This document shows positions 7,354 to 15,583 of a stretch of DNA of 64,000 nucleotides, in pieces. The stretch lies in contig NZ_JAJQXA010000021.1 in NCBI RefSeq assembly GCF_021245985.1, positions 1 through 64,000 on the forward strand, given 5' to 3'. Each line of letters opens with the position of its first letter. Position 1 is the stretch's first letter. The position numbers were made by a program, and so were the translations under genes. The notes under the pieces are model-generated. The model searched no databases. It was given only the letters and a program-made list of their open reading frames with translations, and had not been told where the DNA came from. Source of the stretch: Flavobacterium soyae (GTDB lineage: Bacteria; Bacteroidota; Bacteroidia; Flavobacteriales; Flavobacteriaceae).

Positions 7354-9282
7354 CTACTTCACGAATTTTATAATCGCCATTTCTAATGCTAAAAATAACA
7401 GTGCAAAGATAACAAACCATTTCCAAATTTGGCTGTCAGTCCGCTCAGTTTGTAAGGTGTTAAAAATGGTCGAAATCGTATCGGCGGTTTTAAAATCAGA
7501 AACTACGTTTGTGTTTACCTGACTCAAATCGCTTTCGGTTCTTTTGTAATTAAAGCTCAAATTTTCAACCCATTCTTTTTTATCAAAAATGCTGTAATTT
7601 CCAGCTGTTTCCGGGAAATCATTGAACGTTAATTTGACTTTATTATTCAAAATCTGCTGAATCGGAATAAACGAATCTTCTGTTCCTTTTACCTCCAAAA
7701 TAGCATCTTTTGTCAGCAAAACATCAACGAAATACGGCTGATTATTTCCAATAGTTAAAGCATTTACACCCGTTTTTTGATTGTTCTGCGCCATTTTATA
7801 AAACAACGGAACAATTAACGGCGATTGCTGAAAGTTTGAATTTACTGCATTTATTGGTGCCGAAAATACAGTAATTCCAGCCGTAGGATTTTGAATTGCC
7901 GTTACAAATGTACTTTGATCTTCATAAGATAAAACCGCCGGGTATGGACTCGAAATATCAAATGAACTGTTTGTTTTTGGATATTGAAAATTCGTTATTT
8001 TATTCTCAAAAACTCCAGAAAATAAAGGGTGATCGAAATTAATTTTGGTAATGAGTTTACTTTCTGTTTTGAGATTGTTGAACTGAACTTTTCCAAAATT
8101 TCCTAAAAATGAATTCAGGTTTGAAATGGAACTTTTTTCAGAAGGAATTACAACCAAATTTCCGCCTTTAGAAACAAAGGCTTTTAAAGTCGTTTGCAAA
8201 GCCTGCGGAATTTCAACTAATTCGTTTAAGATTATTGTATTTTGTTTTTCTAAACTATTATAATCTAAAGAACTGATAGAGTAATTATTATAATTGAATT
8301 CGGCAGAAGTATAAATTCTCGACAAGAAATTACTTTTTTCAGGTTCGCCAATGCTGATTACGTTTGTTTTTTTGTTTTTAGAAATGCTGAAAAATAATTT
8401 GTTATCGTAAGTTAAACCATTGTCTTCAATAGAAACATAACCGTGAAAAGCTTCTTTTGGAATTGTGAAGTTGATTTTCTTTTTCTTAGTATCAAAATTG
8501 ATGATTGTTTTGGCAATCAGTTTATTTTGATTGTACAAAGCAGTCGAAATAGGTTTAAAATCTTCACCATAACCGGATAAGTTTACACTTATTTCATAGA
8601 AATTTTCTAAAGTCTGATTGATGTAAACGCTGTCAATAGAAACGTTATTTTTTTGCTCGGCTTCGGGAATTATAAAATAGGTTTTTTCTTCAGTATCAAT
8701 ATTTTTAATATCATTTTCAGTTAAACCAACAACATCAGAAATAATAACAATATCTTTTTTATGTGCTGATTTATGTGCTTTTACTTTTGCCATAATCGAT
8801 GAAAGTTCAAATGGCACTGCGCTGTATTTTAGATTCTGTAAAGCACTTTTAGTCGATTTTATATCGGTATTCCAGTAATTTTCGGTATTTGTAAGCAGCG
8901 AAAATTGAGCAGTTTCGGGCGTGTTTTCAAGTAATTCCTGAACTGCACGTTTTAGCAATTCTCCTTTTTTGCCTTTTGCCTGCATACTAAACGAATTGTC
9001 TAAAATAATATACATTTCGTTTGATGCATTTTTACTGTCTTTGGCTTCAAAAAATGGCTGTGCAAAAGCTGTAATGGCGCAAGTAAGTAATAAAAGGCGT
9101 GTGGCAAGCAATAATCGTTTTTTGATTTTAGAACTTTTACGAGTCTGAATTGCCAGTTCTTTTAGGAAACGAACATTGGTAAAATAAGAAGTTTTAAAAC
9201 GTCGTAATTGAAATAAATGAACCAAAATTGGAACAATCAATAAAAAAAGAAAGTATAGAATTTCGGGATGTTTAAAATGCAT
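7354..9282 (-). CDS. BatA/VWA-domain membrane protein
   Basis: A 642-residue protein with the typical N-terminal BatA domain: two hydrophobic helices (about residues 8-25 and 58-76) flanking a basic linker with LRRFKTSYFTNVRFLKEL. A von Willebrand A fold follows, with a MIDAS-like DxSxS at residues 95-99 (DNSFS). A long extracytoplasmic region then leads to a C-terminal membrane helix (about 619-638). Bacteroidota carry such proteins, often of unknown role, related to the aerotolerance (Bat) operon proteins. Here no MoxR ATPase or other Bat gene is adjacent. A -7 box lies about 50 nt upstream of the start. Confidence 0.85.
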   Translation of the reverse strand: MHFKHPEILYFLFLLIVPILVHLFQLRRFKTSYFTNVRFLKELAIQTRKSSKIKKRLLLATRLLLLTCAITAFAQPFFEAKDSKNASNEMYIILDNSFSMQAKGKKGELLKRAVQELLENTPETAQFSLLTNTENYWNTDIKSTKSALQNLKYSAVPFELSSIMAKVKAHKSAHKKDIVIISDVVGLTENDIKNIDTEEKTYFIIPEAEQKNNVSIDSVYINQTLENFYEISVNLSGYGEDFKPISTALYNQNKLIAKTIINFDTKKKKINFTIPKEAFHGYVSIEDNGLTYDNKLFFSISKNKKTNVISIGEPEKSNFLSRIYTSAEFNYNNYSISSLDYNSLEKQNTIILNELVEIPQALQTTLKAFVSKGGNLVVIPSEKSSISNLNSFLGNFGKVQFNNLKTESKLITKINFDHPLFSGVFENKITNFQYPKTNSSFDISSPYPAVLSYEDQSTFVTAIQNPTAGITVFSAPINAVNSNFQQSPLIVPLFYKMAQNNQKTGVNALTIGNNQPYFVDVLLTKDAILEVKGTEDSFIPIQQILNNKVKLTFNDFPETAGNYSIFDKKEWVENLSFNYKRTESDLSQVNTNVVSDFKTADTISTIFNTLQTERTDSQIWKWFVIFALLFLALEMAIIKFVK

Positions 9283-9332
9283 TCTGGCTTCGATTTACTT
9301 CGCTACGTTTTATTTTTCGCGAAGATGCTGGT

Positions 9333-9340
9333 CAAAAATA
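9333..9340 (-). promoter_or_regulatory. -7 promoter box (TATTTTTG)
   Basis: A TAnnTTTG match on the minus strand about 50 nt upstream of the BatA-type gene. A CAA (TTG on the minus strand) lies 25 nt further, slightly beyond the usual 17-23 nt spacing. Confidence 0.4.
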
Positions 9341-9380
9341 CAAATTTTTAATTAAACCAGACAGGCAATGTTTAGTTAAA

Positions 9381-9458
9381 CCATTTAAGTTATATAAGAG
9401 ATTATAAGCAGGAAGTAATACGTTTTTATTAAATGAACTTATATAGCTTATATGATGG
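9381..9458. repeat. Inverted repeat, AAGTTATATAAG word family
   Basis: The left arm CCATTTAAGTTATATAAG (9381-9398) pairs imperfectly with the right arm at 9438-9458. A much better-preserved member of the same family is at 28130-28225. It lies between the divergent starts of the BatA-type gene and the beta-propeller gene. Confidence 0.7.
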
Positions 9459-9550
9459 AAATTCTTTTTGAAAATGTAACTTTTCTGACTTTATTTGTAA
9501 TGATCTAAAAGATATTATTGCTTATTTTAGCGTATTCAAAAAAACAAACT

Positions 9551-10666
9551 ATGAAAAAAATATATCTAGTATTATTTTCAGCTTTGGCTGTTACAACTGC
9601 AGAAGCTCAAAATAAATTTAACCTGTTGGTTGGAACTTATACTAATACATGCCAGAGCAACGGAATTTACGTTTATGAATTTGACGCAAATTCAGGTGAG
9701 TTTAAACTTAAAAATTCTTCTGAAAATGTTGTGAGTCCTAGTTATTTATCGGTTTCTGCTGATAATAAATTTATTTATGCGGTAAATGAGAATGGAACAC
9801 AAAGTACGGTAAGTGCATTTGGATATGATTCTACATCAGGAAAAATTAATTTTTTGAATAAAAATGATGCATTGGGAGCAGATCCTTGTCATTTAATAAA
9901 TGATGATAAAAATGTAATTGCTGCCAATTATTCCGGAGGTAATATCGTTGTTTATAATAAAAAGAATACTGATGGAAGCATTTCTGAAGTACAGCAATTG
10001 ATTCAGCATGAAGGAAAAGGATCTAATGCAGCACGTCAGGAAAAGGCGCACGTACATATGGTGGTTTTTTCTCCAGATAAAAAGTTTGTGCTTTCTAATG
10101 ATTTAGGTTTAGATAAAGTCTTTATTTACAAATACAATCCAACTTCTAAAAATGAAATTCTGACTTTAAAAGGCAGTGTTGATGTAAAACCGGGAAGCGG
10201 CCCAAGACATTTAACTTTTAGTAAAGATGGTAAATTTGTTTATTTAGTTCAGGAATTAGATGGTACGCTGACAACTTTTAGCTATAATAAAACCGGAAGT
10301 TTAAAAGTAATTGCCGAAACCAGTATTTTACCTAAAAGCTTTAAAGGCGGAACGAGCGCAGCGGCTATTAAAATCTCACCAGACGGAAATTTTTTATATG
10401 TTTCTGATCGTGCGGATGCTAATGCTGTTTCAGTATATAAAATTCTTAAAAATGGAAATATAGAATTAGTAGAGCAGCAAAGTACTTTAGGAAAAGGCCC
10501 AAGAGATTTTGCCATTGACCCAACAGGAAATTACCTTTTAGTTGGTCATCAATATACTAACGATATTGTTATTTTTAAAAGAGATATCGCAACAGGAAAA
10601 ATTACTGATACAGGAAAAAGAATTCAATTGTGTTCGCCTGTAGGGCTTGTATTTACGAAAATTTAG
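9551..10666 (+). CDS. Secreted lactonase-family beta-propeller
   Basis: A 371-residue protein of the YbhE/6-phosphogluconolactonase (lactonase) beta-propeller family, with a signal peptide ending near AEAQ (about residue 20) that places it in the periplasm or outside. Blade repeats of the form SPDGNFLYVSDR, SKDGKFVYLVQE and DPTGNYLLVGHQ recur through the protein. The secreted location makes a pentose-phosphate role unlikely, and the substrate is unknown. I chose the ATG at 9551 (MKKIYLVLF) over the earlier in-frame start at 9518 because it begins the signal peptide. Confidence 0.87.
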   Translation: MKKIYLVLFSALAVTTAEAQNKFNLLVGTYTNTCQSNGIYVYEFDANSGEFKLKNSSENVVSPSYLSVSADNKFIYAVNENGTQSTVSAFGYDSTSGKINFLNKNDALGADPCHLINDDKNVIAANYSGGNIVVYNKKNTDGSISEVQQLIQHEGKGSNAARQEKAHVHMVVFSPDKKFVLSNDLGLDKVFIYKYNPTSKNEILTLKGSVDVKPGSGPRHLTFSKDGKFVYLVQELDGTLTTFSYNKTGSLKVIAETSILPKSFKGGTSAAAIKISPDGNFLYVSDRADANAVSVYKILKNGNIELVEQQSTLGKGPRDFAIDPTGNYLLVGHQYTNDIVIFKRDIATGKITDTGKRIQLCSPVGLVFTKI

Positions 10667-10684
10667 TTTTTTAAAAAGGTTCAA

Positions 10685-10805
10685 AAGAGACAAAGGTTCA
10701 AAGAAACAAAGGTTTGAACTAGAGCAAAAGGCTCAAAAGAAAATTAAATTTTCTTTTGAGCCTTTTTATACTTTGTCACTTTGTTTCTTTGAACCTTTGT
10801 CTCTT
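10685..10805. repeat. Nested inverted repeat, CAAAGGTTCAAAG family
   Basis: The outer arms are 27 bp and perfect (10685-10711 and 10779-10805). Inside lies a 20-bp perfect inverted repeat with a one-base centre (10726-10745 and 10747-10766) containing GGCTCAAAAG and ending in T-runs on both strands. It separates convergent genes and is the clearest example of the two-layer design: an inner terminator-like hairpin inside an outer word-repeat hairpin. Confidence 0.92.
10726..10766. terminator. Bidirectional hairpin terminator
   Basis: A 20-bp stem flanked by A and T runs sits between the convergent lactonase and helicase genes. It would act as an intrinsic terminator on either strand. Confidence 0.75.
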
Positions 10806-10814
10806 ACAAAGAAA

Positions 10815-12173
10815 CTATTTGTTGTTATCTTTCCTCTTCTTATCTCTCGTTTTCAGCATATTTCGATTGACAGAACCGTGAGTTTTCTTTTTAGTTTTTG
10901 AAGGCCCTCCTAAATTGACTTTTTTATTCTTTTTAGATTTTTCGTGAAAAGCTCCGTCTCCTTCAAGTTTTACTTTTTTCATTAAAAACTTAATAGGCTG
11001 TTTGTCTTTTTCAGGCTCGATTAATTTTGATGAAACTTGAACTTCTTCAGGAAAATCAGTAATATCAAGTTCCTGGTTCATTAAAACTTCGACTTCAATT
11101 TTAAATTCCTCTTCTCTTGGAGTTACAAAGCTAATTGCTGTTCCTGTAGCATCTGCACGACCTGTACGACCAATTCTGTGCATGTATAATTCAGGTTCTT
11201 CTGGAAGTTCAAAGTTAATTACGTGCGAGATATTAGAAATATCTAAACCTCTTGCCATAATATCGGTTGTGATTAAACCGCGAAGATTTCCTTCCTGAAA
11301 TTCTGCCATGGTACTCAAACGATAATTTTGAGATTTATTCGAGTGAATTACACCAAATTGTCCTTCAAAATCTTCTTCAATGCGAGTATGTAGCATATCT
11401 GAAATCTTTTTATTGTTTACAAAAACCAAAACACGATCCATGCTTTCGTCATTCTGCAATAAATGTTTCAGCAAGTTTACTTTTGTATTGAAGTTTGGAA
11501 CGTTGTATGTAATCTGCGTAATTTTTTCAAGCGGCGTTCCCGATGCTGCAAGGGTAACTTCTTCTGGAAAATCAAAATAATCGTTTAATATATCATCAAC
11601 TTCATCTGTCATTGTTGCAGAGAATAATATATTTTGACGTTTAGTTTTCATCATCGCTAAAAGTGAAGTCAGCTGTGGTCTGAAACCAAGGTTCAGCATT
11701 TCGTCAAATTCGTCGATTACTAATTTTTGAGTTTCATCAAAACGAACAACAGCATCAAGTGCTAAATCCATTGTACGACCCGGAGTTCCAACTAAAATAT
11801 CGACACCTTCGTAAACGGCTTTTTTTTGTGTATTGATGTTTACACCTCCATAAATACCCAATGTTTTAACCGACATATAGGTGGTTAATTTTTCTACTTC
11901 TTCTACAACCTGAACTACTAATTCGCGGGTTGGAACCAGAATTACGATTTTTGGCGTATTGGTATTGGTGAATTTGTAAAGTTTTAAAAGAGGCAGTAAA
12001 TAGGCAAATGTTTTACCGGTTCCGGTTTGCGCAATTCCCATCATATCGCGTCCAGACATGATTACAGAGAAAGATTTTTCCTGAATAGGAGTAGGCGTAA
12101 CAAAGCCTAATTCGTCAACAGCTTTTTGTAATGATTTTGGGAGATTGAATTTTTCGAAAGTGCTCATTTGCAT
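10815..12173 (-). CDS. DEAD-box-family RNA helicase
   Basis: A 452-residue ATP-dependent RNA helicase. Motif I is AQTGTGKT (residues 48-55), the Q motif precedes it (PTPIQEKSF), motif III is SAT (185-187), and motifs V and VI are TDIMARGLDI and HRIGRTGRA. Motif II reads DEFD (154-157) instead of DEAD. A basic tail rich in Lys (about 400-452) is typical of this group and probably binds RNA. Function is likely ribosome assembly or mRNA decay, as for RhlE/DbpA-like enzymes. Two ATGs (12173 and 12167) are possible starts two codons apart. Confidence 0.92.
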   Translation of the reverse strand: MQMSTFEKFNLPKSLQKAVDELGFVTPTPIQEKSFSVIMSGRDMMGIAQTGTGKTFAYLLPLLKLYKFTNTNTPKIVILVPTRELVVQVVEEVEKLTTYMSVKTLGIYGGVNINTQKKAVYEGVDILVGTPGRTMDLALDAVVRFDETQKLVIDEFDEMLNLGFRPQLTSLLAMMKTKRQNILFSATMTDEVDDILNDYFDFPEEVTLAASGTPLEKITQITYNVPNFNTKVNLLKHLLQNDESMDRVLVFVNNKKISDMLHTRIEEDFEGQFGVIHSNKSQNYRLSTMAEFQEGNLRGLITTDIMARGLDISNISHVINFELPEEPELYMHRIGRTGRADATGTAISFVTPREEEFKIEVEVLMNQELDITDFPEEVQVSSKLIEPEKDKQPIKFLMKKVKLEGDGAFHEKSKKNKKVNLGGPSKTKKKTHGSVNRNMLKTRDKKRKDNNK

Positions 12174-12184
12174 TAAATTTTGTG

Positions 12185-12192
12185 CAAATGTA
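12185..12192 (-). promoter_or_regulatory. -7 promoter box (TACATTTG)
   Basis: A TAnnTTTG match on the minus strand only 12 nt before the first ATG of the helicase gene, which would give a leader of a few nucleotides. No -33 TTG is visible. Confidence 0.45.
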
Positions 12193-12259
12193 CATTAAAA
12201 TGACGGTTTTTTGTTGATTTTGTAATTTTAGATGTTGTATTTTCACTTTGATTGTCCCT

Positions 12260-12313
12260 CTGAGCGAAGTCGAAGAGCGTGCCAATTGGAACGTGGGCTT
12301 CGACTTCGCTCAG
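12260..12313. repeat. Inverted repeat, CTGAGCGAAGTCGAAG family
   Basis: A perfect 16-bp inverted repeat (12260-12275 and 12298-12313). The loop itself contains the near-palindrome CGTGCCAATTGGAACG. The same core is found at 21531-21620 and 58840-58894, and inside a coding region at 19328-19352. Confidence 0.88.
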
Positions 12314-12357
12314 CCTGGCAGCACAAAACCTTAAATAAAATATATTAATTTAAAAGC

Positions 12358-13122
12358 TTAAAACCCTTCAAAAACGCCTAACCCAAACAAAGCAAAATCA
12401 TACTTTACAGGATCTGCAGCGTCCATTTCACGAAGTTTTGTATCTAATTCTAATAAAGCTTTTGCGTCGTTTTGCTTTCGCGAAAGAATTCCTAGTTTGC
12501 GGGCAACATTTCCTGAATGCACATCTAATGGACAAGATAATACGGATGGAGAAATAGTTTTCCAGATTCCTAAATCGACGCCTTTTGTATCTTGGCGAAC
12601 CATCCAGCGTAAATACATATTGATGCGTTTTGCGGCAGAATTATTCAGCGGATCTGAAATATGTTTTTGAGTTCGAGGTAAATGGTCGATTTCGAAAAAT
12701 ATCTTTTTGAATTCGCTTATACTTTTTTGCAGACTGTCTTTTTCCTGATTTTTAGCAAATACAGATTCCAGTCCGTTGTGGCTTTTGTAAATGTGCTGTA
12801 GGCCTTTAATGAATCCACCGAAATCTTTTCCGTTGAAAGTTCGGTGAACGAAGGTTTCTAAATCAGCTAAATTATCTTCAGAATGAGACATAACGAAATC
12901 GTAAGGTGTATTTCCCATTAATTCCATCATTTTATGCGAATTCCTGATAATCATTTTACGATTTCCCCAAGCGATTGATGCGCTTAAGAATCCGGCAATT
13001 TCAATATCTTCTTTTTGAGTAAAGAGATGTGGAATCTGCACGGGATCACTTTCGATAAAATCCTGATTGTTATATTGAATAACTTTTTCGTCGAGAAATT
13101 CTTTGAGTTCTTTCTGATTCAT
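12358..13122 (-). CDS. TIGR02757 family protein
   Basis: A 254-residue protein that I recognise as the TIGR02757 (DUF2400) family. Recognition rests on the N-terminal segment with ESDPVQIPH and the conserved region IAGFLSASIAWGNRKMI, together with RWMVRQDTKGVDLGIW and PLDVHSGNVARKLG. The family has no settled biochemical role; the helical pattern with a DVH...A.R.LG end recalls HhH-GPD DNA glycosylases, which is only an analogy. It is followed on the same strand by the ABC ATPase gene located 72 bp upstream of its start. Confidence 0.82.
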   Translation of the reverse strand: MNQKELKEFLDEKVIQYNNQDFIESDPVQIPHLFTQKEDIEIAGFLSASIAWGNRKMIIRNSHKMMELMGNTPYDFVMSHSEDNLADLETFVHRTFNGKDFGGFIKGLQHIYKSHNGLESVFAKNQEKDSLQKSISEFKKIFFEIDHLPRTQKHISDPLNNSAAKRINMYLRWMVRQDTKGVDLGIWKTISPSVLSCPLDVHSGNVARKLGILSRKQNDAKALLELDTKLREMDAADPVKYDFALFGLGVFEGF

Positions 13123-13194
13123 TTGAAATGAAATGTTCTTGTTTATTCGAGTGCCTTAGCCCTGATGGCCCCGAAGTTTTTTTGGAAATAGCTC

Positions 13195-14073
13195 CTAATT
13201 GCTAATTTGACCGTCGACCATAATTAATTTTCTGTCGGCCATATTGGCTAATTCTTCATTGTGGGTTACGATTACAAAAGTCTGTCCGAATTCGTCACGA
13301 AGCTGGAAAAACAATTGATGTAAATTTTCGGCAGAATGTGTATCAAGATTTCCAGACGGTTCATCGGCAAAAATCACATCAGGGTTGTTGATTAAGGCCC
13401 TTGCAACGGCAACGCGCTGCTGTTCTCCGCCCGAAAGTTCGTTTGGTTTGTGATGAATTCTGTGTGATAAACCTAAATAATCCAGAATTTTTTTGGCTTC
13501 TTTTTCAGTTTCAGCTTTTGGTTTGTTGGCCATAAAAGCAGGAATACAAACGTTTTCTAAAGCTGTAAATTCGGGTAATAACTGATGAAACTGAAAAATG
13601 AACCCAAGGTTTAAATTTCTGAAATCAGATAATATTTTGTCCTGCTTGCTTTTCTTCTTAAAATAGCTGTTATAGTAAACAAACACCAAAAATATTGGTA
13701 AAAATAAAACTCCGGTTATTACTAATCTTAACGTGTCATCGAAAATTTTCGTTCTGAAAAATAACAAATAAACAACCAGAATTACAGCGTAAATTAAACC
13801 TGACCAAGTTATAATTTTAAATGCTTTTTCCTGTTTTGAATTGTCAGTTTCAATATCCTGCAGTTTCAAAATGTTTTTGCCATTAATGGTTAATGATGAA
13901 TCTGAGTTTCTTTCCGGTACATCTAAGGTTCCCAGAATTTGCAGTAAAGTTGTTTTTCCGGCACCGGAAGCTCCAACAATCGAAACAATTTCGCCTTTTT
14001 TAATATGTAAATCAACTCCCTTTAAAACTTCAAGTTTATCGTAGAATTTATGTATGTTTTTTGCGTGTATCAT
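13195..14073 (-). CDS. LolD-like ABC ATPase with inserted two-helix membrane segment
   Basis: A 292-residue ABC transporter ATPase close to the LolD/MacB group. Walker A is GASGAGKTT (34-42), the Q-loop is FQFHQLLPEF (Gln161), the signature is LSGGEQ (213-218), Walker B is VIFADEPSG (233-241) and the switch is His271. Relatives are about 220-230 residues. The excess is a block at about residues 77-148, between Walker A and the Q-loop, that contains two hydrophobic helices (about 86-106 and 115-134) with Lys-rich flanks. The reading frame is intact. LolD-type proteins power release of lipoproteins from the inner membrane or MacB-type export; no permease gene is adjacent. The insertion would tether the ATPase to the membrane. 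Confidence 0.88.
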   Translation of the reverse strand: MIHAKNIHKFYDKLEVLKGVDLHIKKGEIVSIVGASGAGKTTLLQILGTLDVPERNSDSSLTINGKNILKLQDIETDNSKQEKAFKIITWSGLIYAVILVVYLLFFRTKIFDDTLRLVITGVLFLPIFLVFVYYNSYFKKKSKQDKILSDFRNLNLGFIFQFHQLLPEFTALENVCIPAFMANKPKAETEKEAKKILDYLGLSHRIHHKPNELSGGEQQRVAVARALINNPDVIFADEPSGNLDTHSAENLHQLFFQLRDEFGQTFVIVTHNEELANMADRKLIMVDGQISN

Positions 14074-14115
14074 TTATTGAAACTGTTTTTACAAAGAAAC
14101 GAAGATTATGGTTAG

Positions 14116-14275
14116 AATCAAATTTCAATATCTTAAATTCCAAATTCCAATTCTTTGCCTCGTTGATATTCATAATAAGAAATAATCTAAAATCTGCAAT
14201 CTACAATCTAAAATTTAAAAATCGGCTCGTTTCTTGATATGGGAATTTTGAAATTAAATTTAATATTGGAATAAA
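14116..14275. repeat. AATCTAAAATCT word tract and loose inverted repeat
   Basis: The words AATCTAAAATCT, AATCTACAATCT and AAAATTTAAAA occur in tandem at 14185-14220, flanked by AAATTCCAAATTCCAATTC on one side and loosely inverted AATTTTGAAATTAAATT on the other. A second tract of the same words is at 58905-58938. I see no gene in this 254-bp gap. Confidence 0.55.
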
Positions 14276-14327
14276 ATGAGTTTCATAAATTATTTTTAAT
14301 TTCGGATAAACTCAAATCAAACTTAAA

Positions 14328-14624
14328 ATGCAGGAATTAAATGTTGTAGAAGATAACAGAATGTCAAAATTAATAATTGGTTTAATTTTGGACGGAATTG
14401 GCATGCTGACTTATTCTGTTTTTGGATTTGCTGAATTTGGAGATATAATCTGGGCTCCAATTGCGGCTTTTATAATGACCCGAATGTATAAAGGAAGGGT
14501 TGGAAAAGTTGCGGGTGTTTTGACATTTCTGGAAGAAATAATTCCGTTTACAGATGTAATTCCATCTTTTACACTTACGTGGATTTATACTTATTTCTTT
14601 TCAGGAGAGAGAATGAAAGTTTAG
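14328..14624 (+). CDS. Small membrane protein, unknown
   Basis: A 98-residue protein with two or three hydrophobic segments (about residues 14-34, 40-50 and 70-90) and a basic loop YKGRVGKVAG. I do not recognise a named domain. It converges on the gene at 14621 and the two stop codons overlap (TAG at 14622-14624 on plus, TAA from 14621-14623 on minus), so the two transcripts must overlap. Confidence 0.7.
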   Translation: MQELNVVEDNRMSKLIIGLILDGIGMLTYSVFGFAEFGDIIWAPIAAFIMTRMYKGRVGKVAGVLTFLEEIIPFTDVIPSFTLTWIYTYFFSGERMKV

Positions 14625-14923
14625 TCTTTGAATAAAAAACCTAATCCCATGTTTTTGAGCATTTTCTTTTCGAAGCTCCAAAAGAATTTAAACTGCCCAA
14701 ACACGGTTCCTATTGCAACCAGCAGAACCTGATAGATTGGAAAAATTATTAATAGGCGAATTAAAGTAAACCAGCCTCCAAAATCTTCTTTGGTGATTCC
14801 CAGCCAAACGCAAAATGGTTTAGACAGCCAGGCAGAAGCCGATCCTGTAATGGCAAAAACGGTAAGTATTATAATGGCTTGTAGATTTGAGGAGATTCCC
14901 CAGCGTTCTTTTAATTTATTCAT
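14621..14923 (-). CDS. Small membrane protein, DUF6787-like
   Basis: A 100-residue membrane protein with two hydrophobic helices (about 14-35 and 50-75) and the C-terminal pattern GQFKFFWSFEKKMLKNMGL, which recalls the DUF6787 family of Flavobacteriaceae. Function unknown. A TATATTTG box lies just upstream. It is separated by 30 bp from the lipoprotein gene upstream at 14954. Confidence 0.75.
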   Translation of the reverse strand: MNKLKERWGISSNLQAIIILTVFAITGSASAWLSKPFCVWLGITKEDFGGWFTLIRLLIIFPIYQVLLVAIGTVFGQFKFFWSFEKKMLKNMGLGFLFKD

Positions 14924-14941
14924 TGCTATTTGTAATGATTA

Positions 14942-14949
14942 CAAATATA
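14942..14949 (-). promoter_or_regulatory. -7 promoter box (TATATTTG)
   Basis: A TAnnTTTG match on the minus strand 18 nt upstream of the ATG at 14923, overlapping the gap after the neighbouring lipoprotein gene. A TTG lies 26 nt further upstream, slightly too far for the usual spacing. Confidence 0.4.
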
Positions 14950-14953
14950 GTAA

Positions 14954-15391
14954 TTATCTTGAAGGAACATACCCCCAAAGTTTTTGTTTGTAAGTATTTT
15001 GAAAATAAATCATGTAATTGTAAATTAAGTAGTTTACTTCGTAGCCGTAGTGAATGTCTGGTCGATAATTAATCGACATTTCGTATAAATTTGGATTATA
15101 GCGCTGAGGCTGTAATACGCGGCTGTTCCACTCTGTTACATACAAGTTATTTTTGTTTTCAAGATATTCTAATGAATGATAATTTCTGGGATATGCCCTT
15201 GATGCCAGCCAGCTGCTAAAACCATTATCGATAATTATTACTTCGTATTCCAAAGAATCATTTGCAATTCTAACGGTATCGCTTAATTTTTTGTTTGAAG
15301 TATTATTATCTGTACTGGCAATCTTTTGCGAAGCTGTAGAGCAAGCTATTATTGTTAATAATAAAATCAATATGGAAATGCACTTTTTCAT
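14954..15391 (-). CDS. Lipoprotein, DUF6146-like
   Basis: A 145-residue lipoprotein with the lipobox IIACST (Cys17). The mature part contains YEVIIIDNGFSSWL, RPDIHYGYEVNYLIYNYMI and a conserved RVLQPQRYNPNLYEM segment, which I associate with the DUF6146 family of Flavobacteriaceae. Function unknown; location is expected to be an envelope membrane facing the periplasm. Confidence 0.78.
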   Translation of the reverse strand: MKKCISILILLLTIIACSTASQKIASTDNNTSNKKLSDTVRIANDSLEYEVIIIDNGFSSWLASRAYPRNYHSLEYLENKNNLYVTEWNSRVLQPQRYNPNLYEMSINYRPDIHYGYEVNYLIYNYMIYFQNTYKQKLWGYVPSR

Positions 15392-15436
15392 AACATTTAC
15401 TTTTGAGAACTAAAGTTACGAATTTTTTTTGAAGTT

Positions 15437-15583
15437 GTTAAGATGCTAAGGTTCTAAACTGCTAAGATTAGGAAGTGCAGAGTTTTTAATTGTTTTAGAA
15501 ATAAAAAAAGCCGTTTATATAATAAACAGCTTTTAATATTTTATTGCTTAGAATCTTAGCGGCTTGGAACCTTAGCATCTTAC
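15437..15583. repeat. Inverted repeat, CTAAGGTTCTAAG family, around a terminator
   Basis: Outer arms at 15437-15469 and 15552-15583 share GATGCTAAGGTTC and GCTAAGATT with few mismatches. The right arm includes the stop codon (15580-15582) of the DUF937 gene. A separate terminator hairpin (15506-15534) sits between the arms. The same word family recurs at 51180-51200 and 58775-58815. Confidence 0.85.
15506..15534 (-). terminator. Hairpin terminator of the DUF937 gene
   Basis: The stem AAAAGC-GTTTAT / ATAAAC-GCTTTT has one mismatch and a 3-nt loop. The A-run on the left gives a T-run when read on the minus strand, 46 nt beyond the stop codon. Confidence 0.7.

Noticed and set aside
10647..10901. 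An 84-codon plus-strand frame after the lactonase gene
   Set aside because: It reads through the inverted repeat and the opposite-strand end of the helicase gene; the product is Phe/Ser/Lys-rich and repeat-derived.
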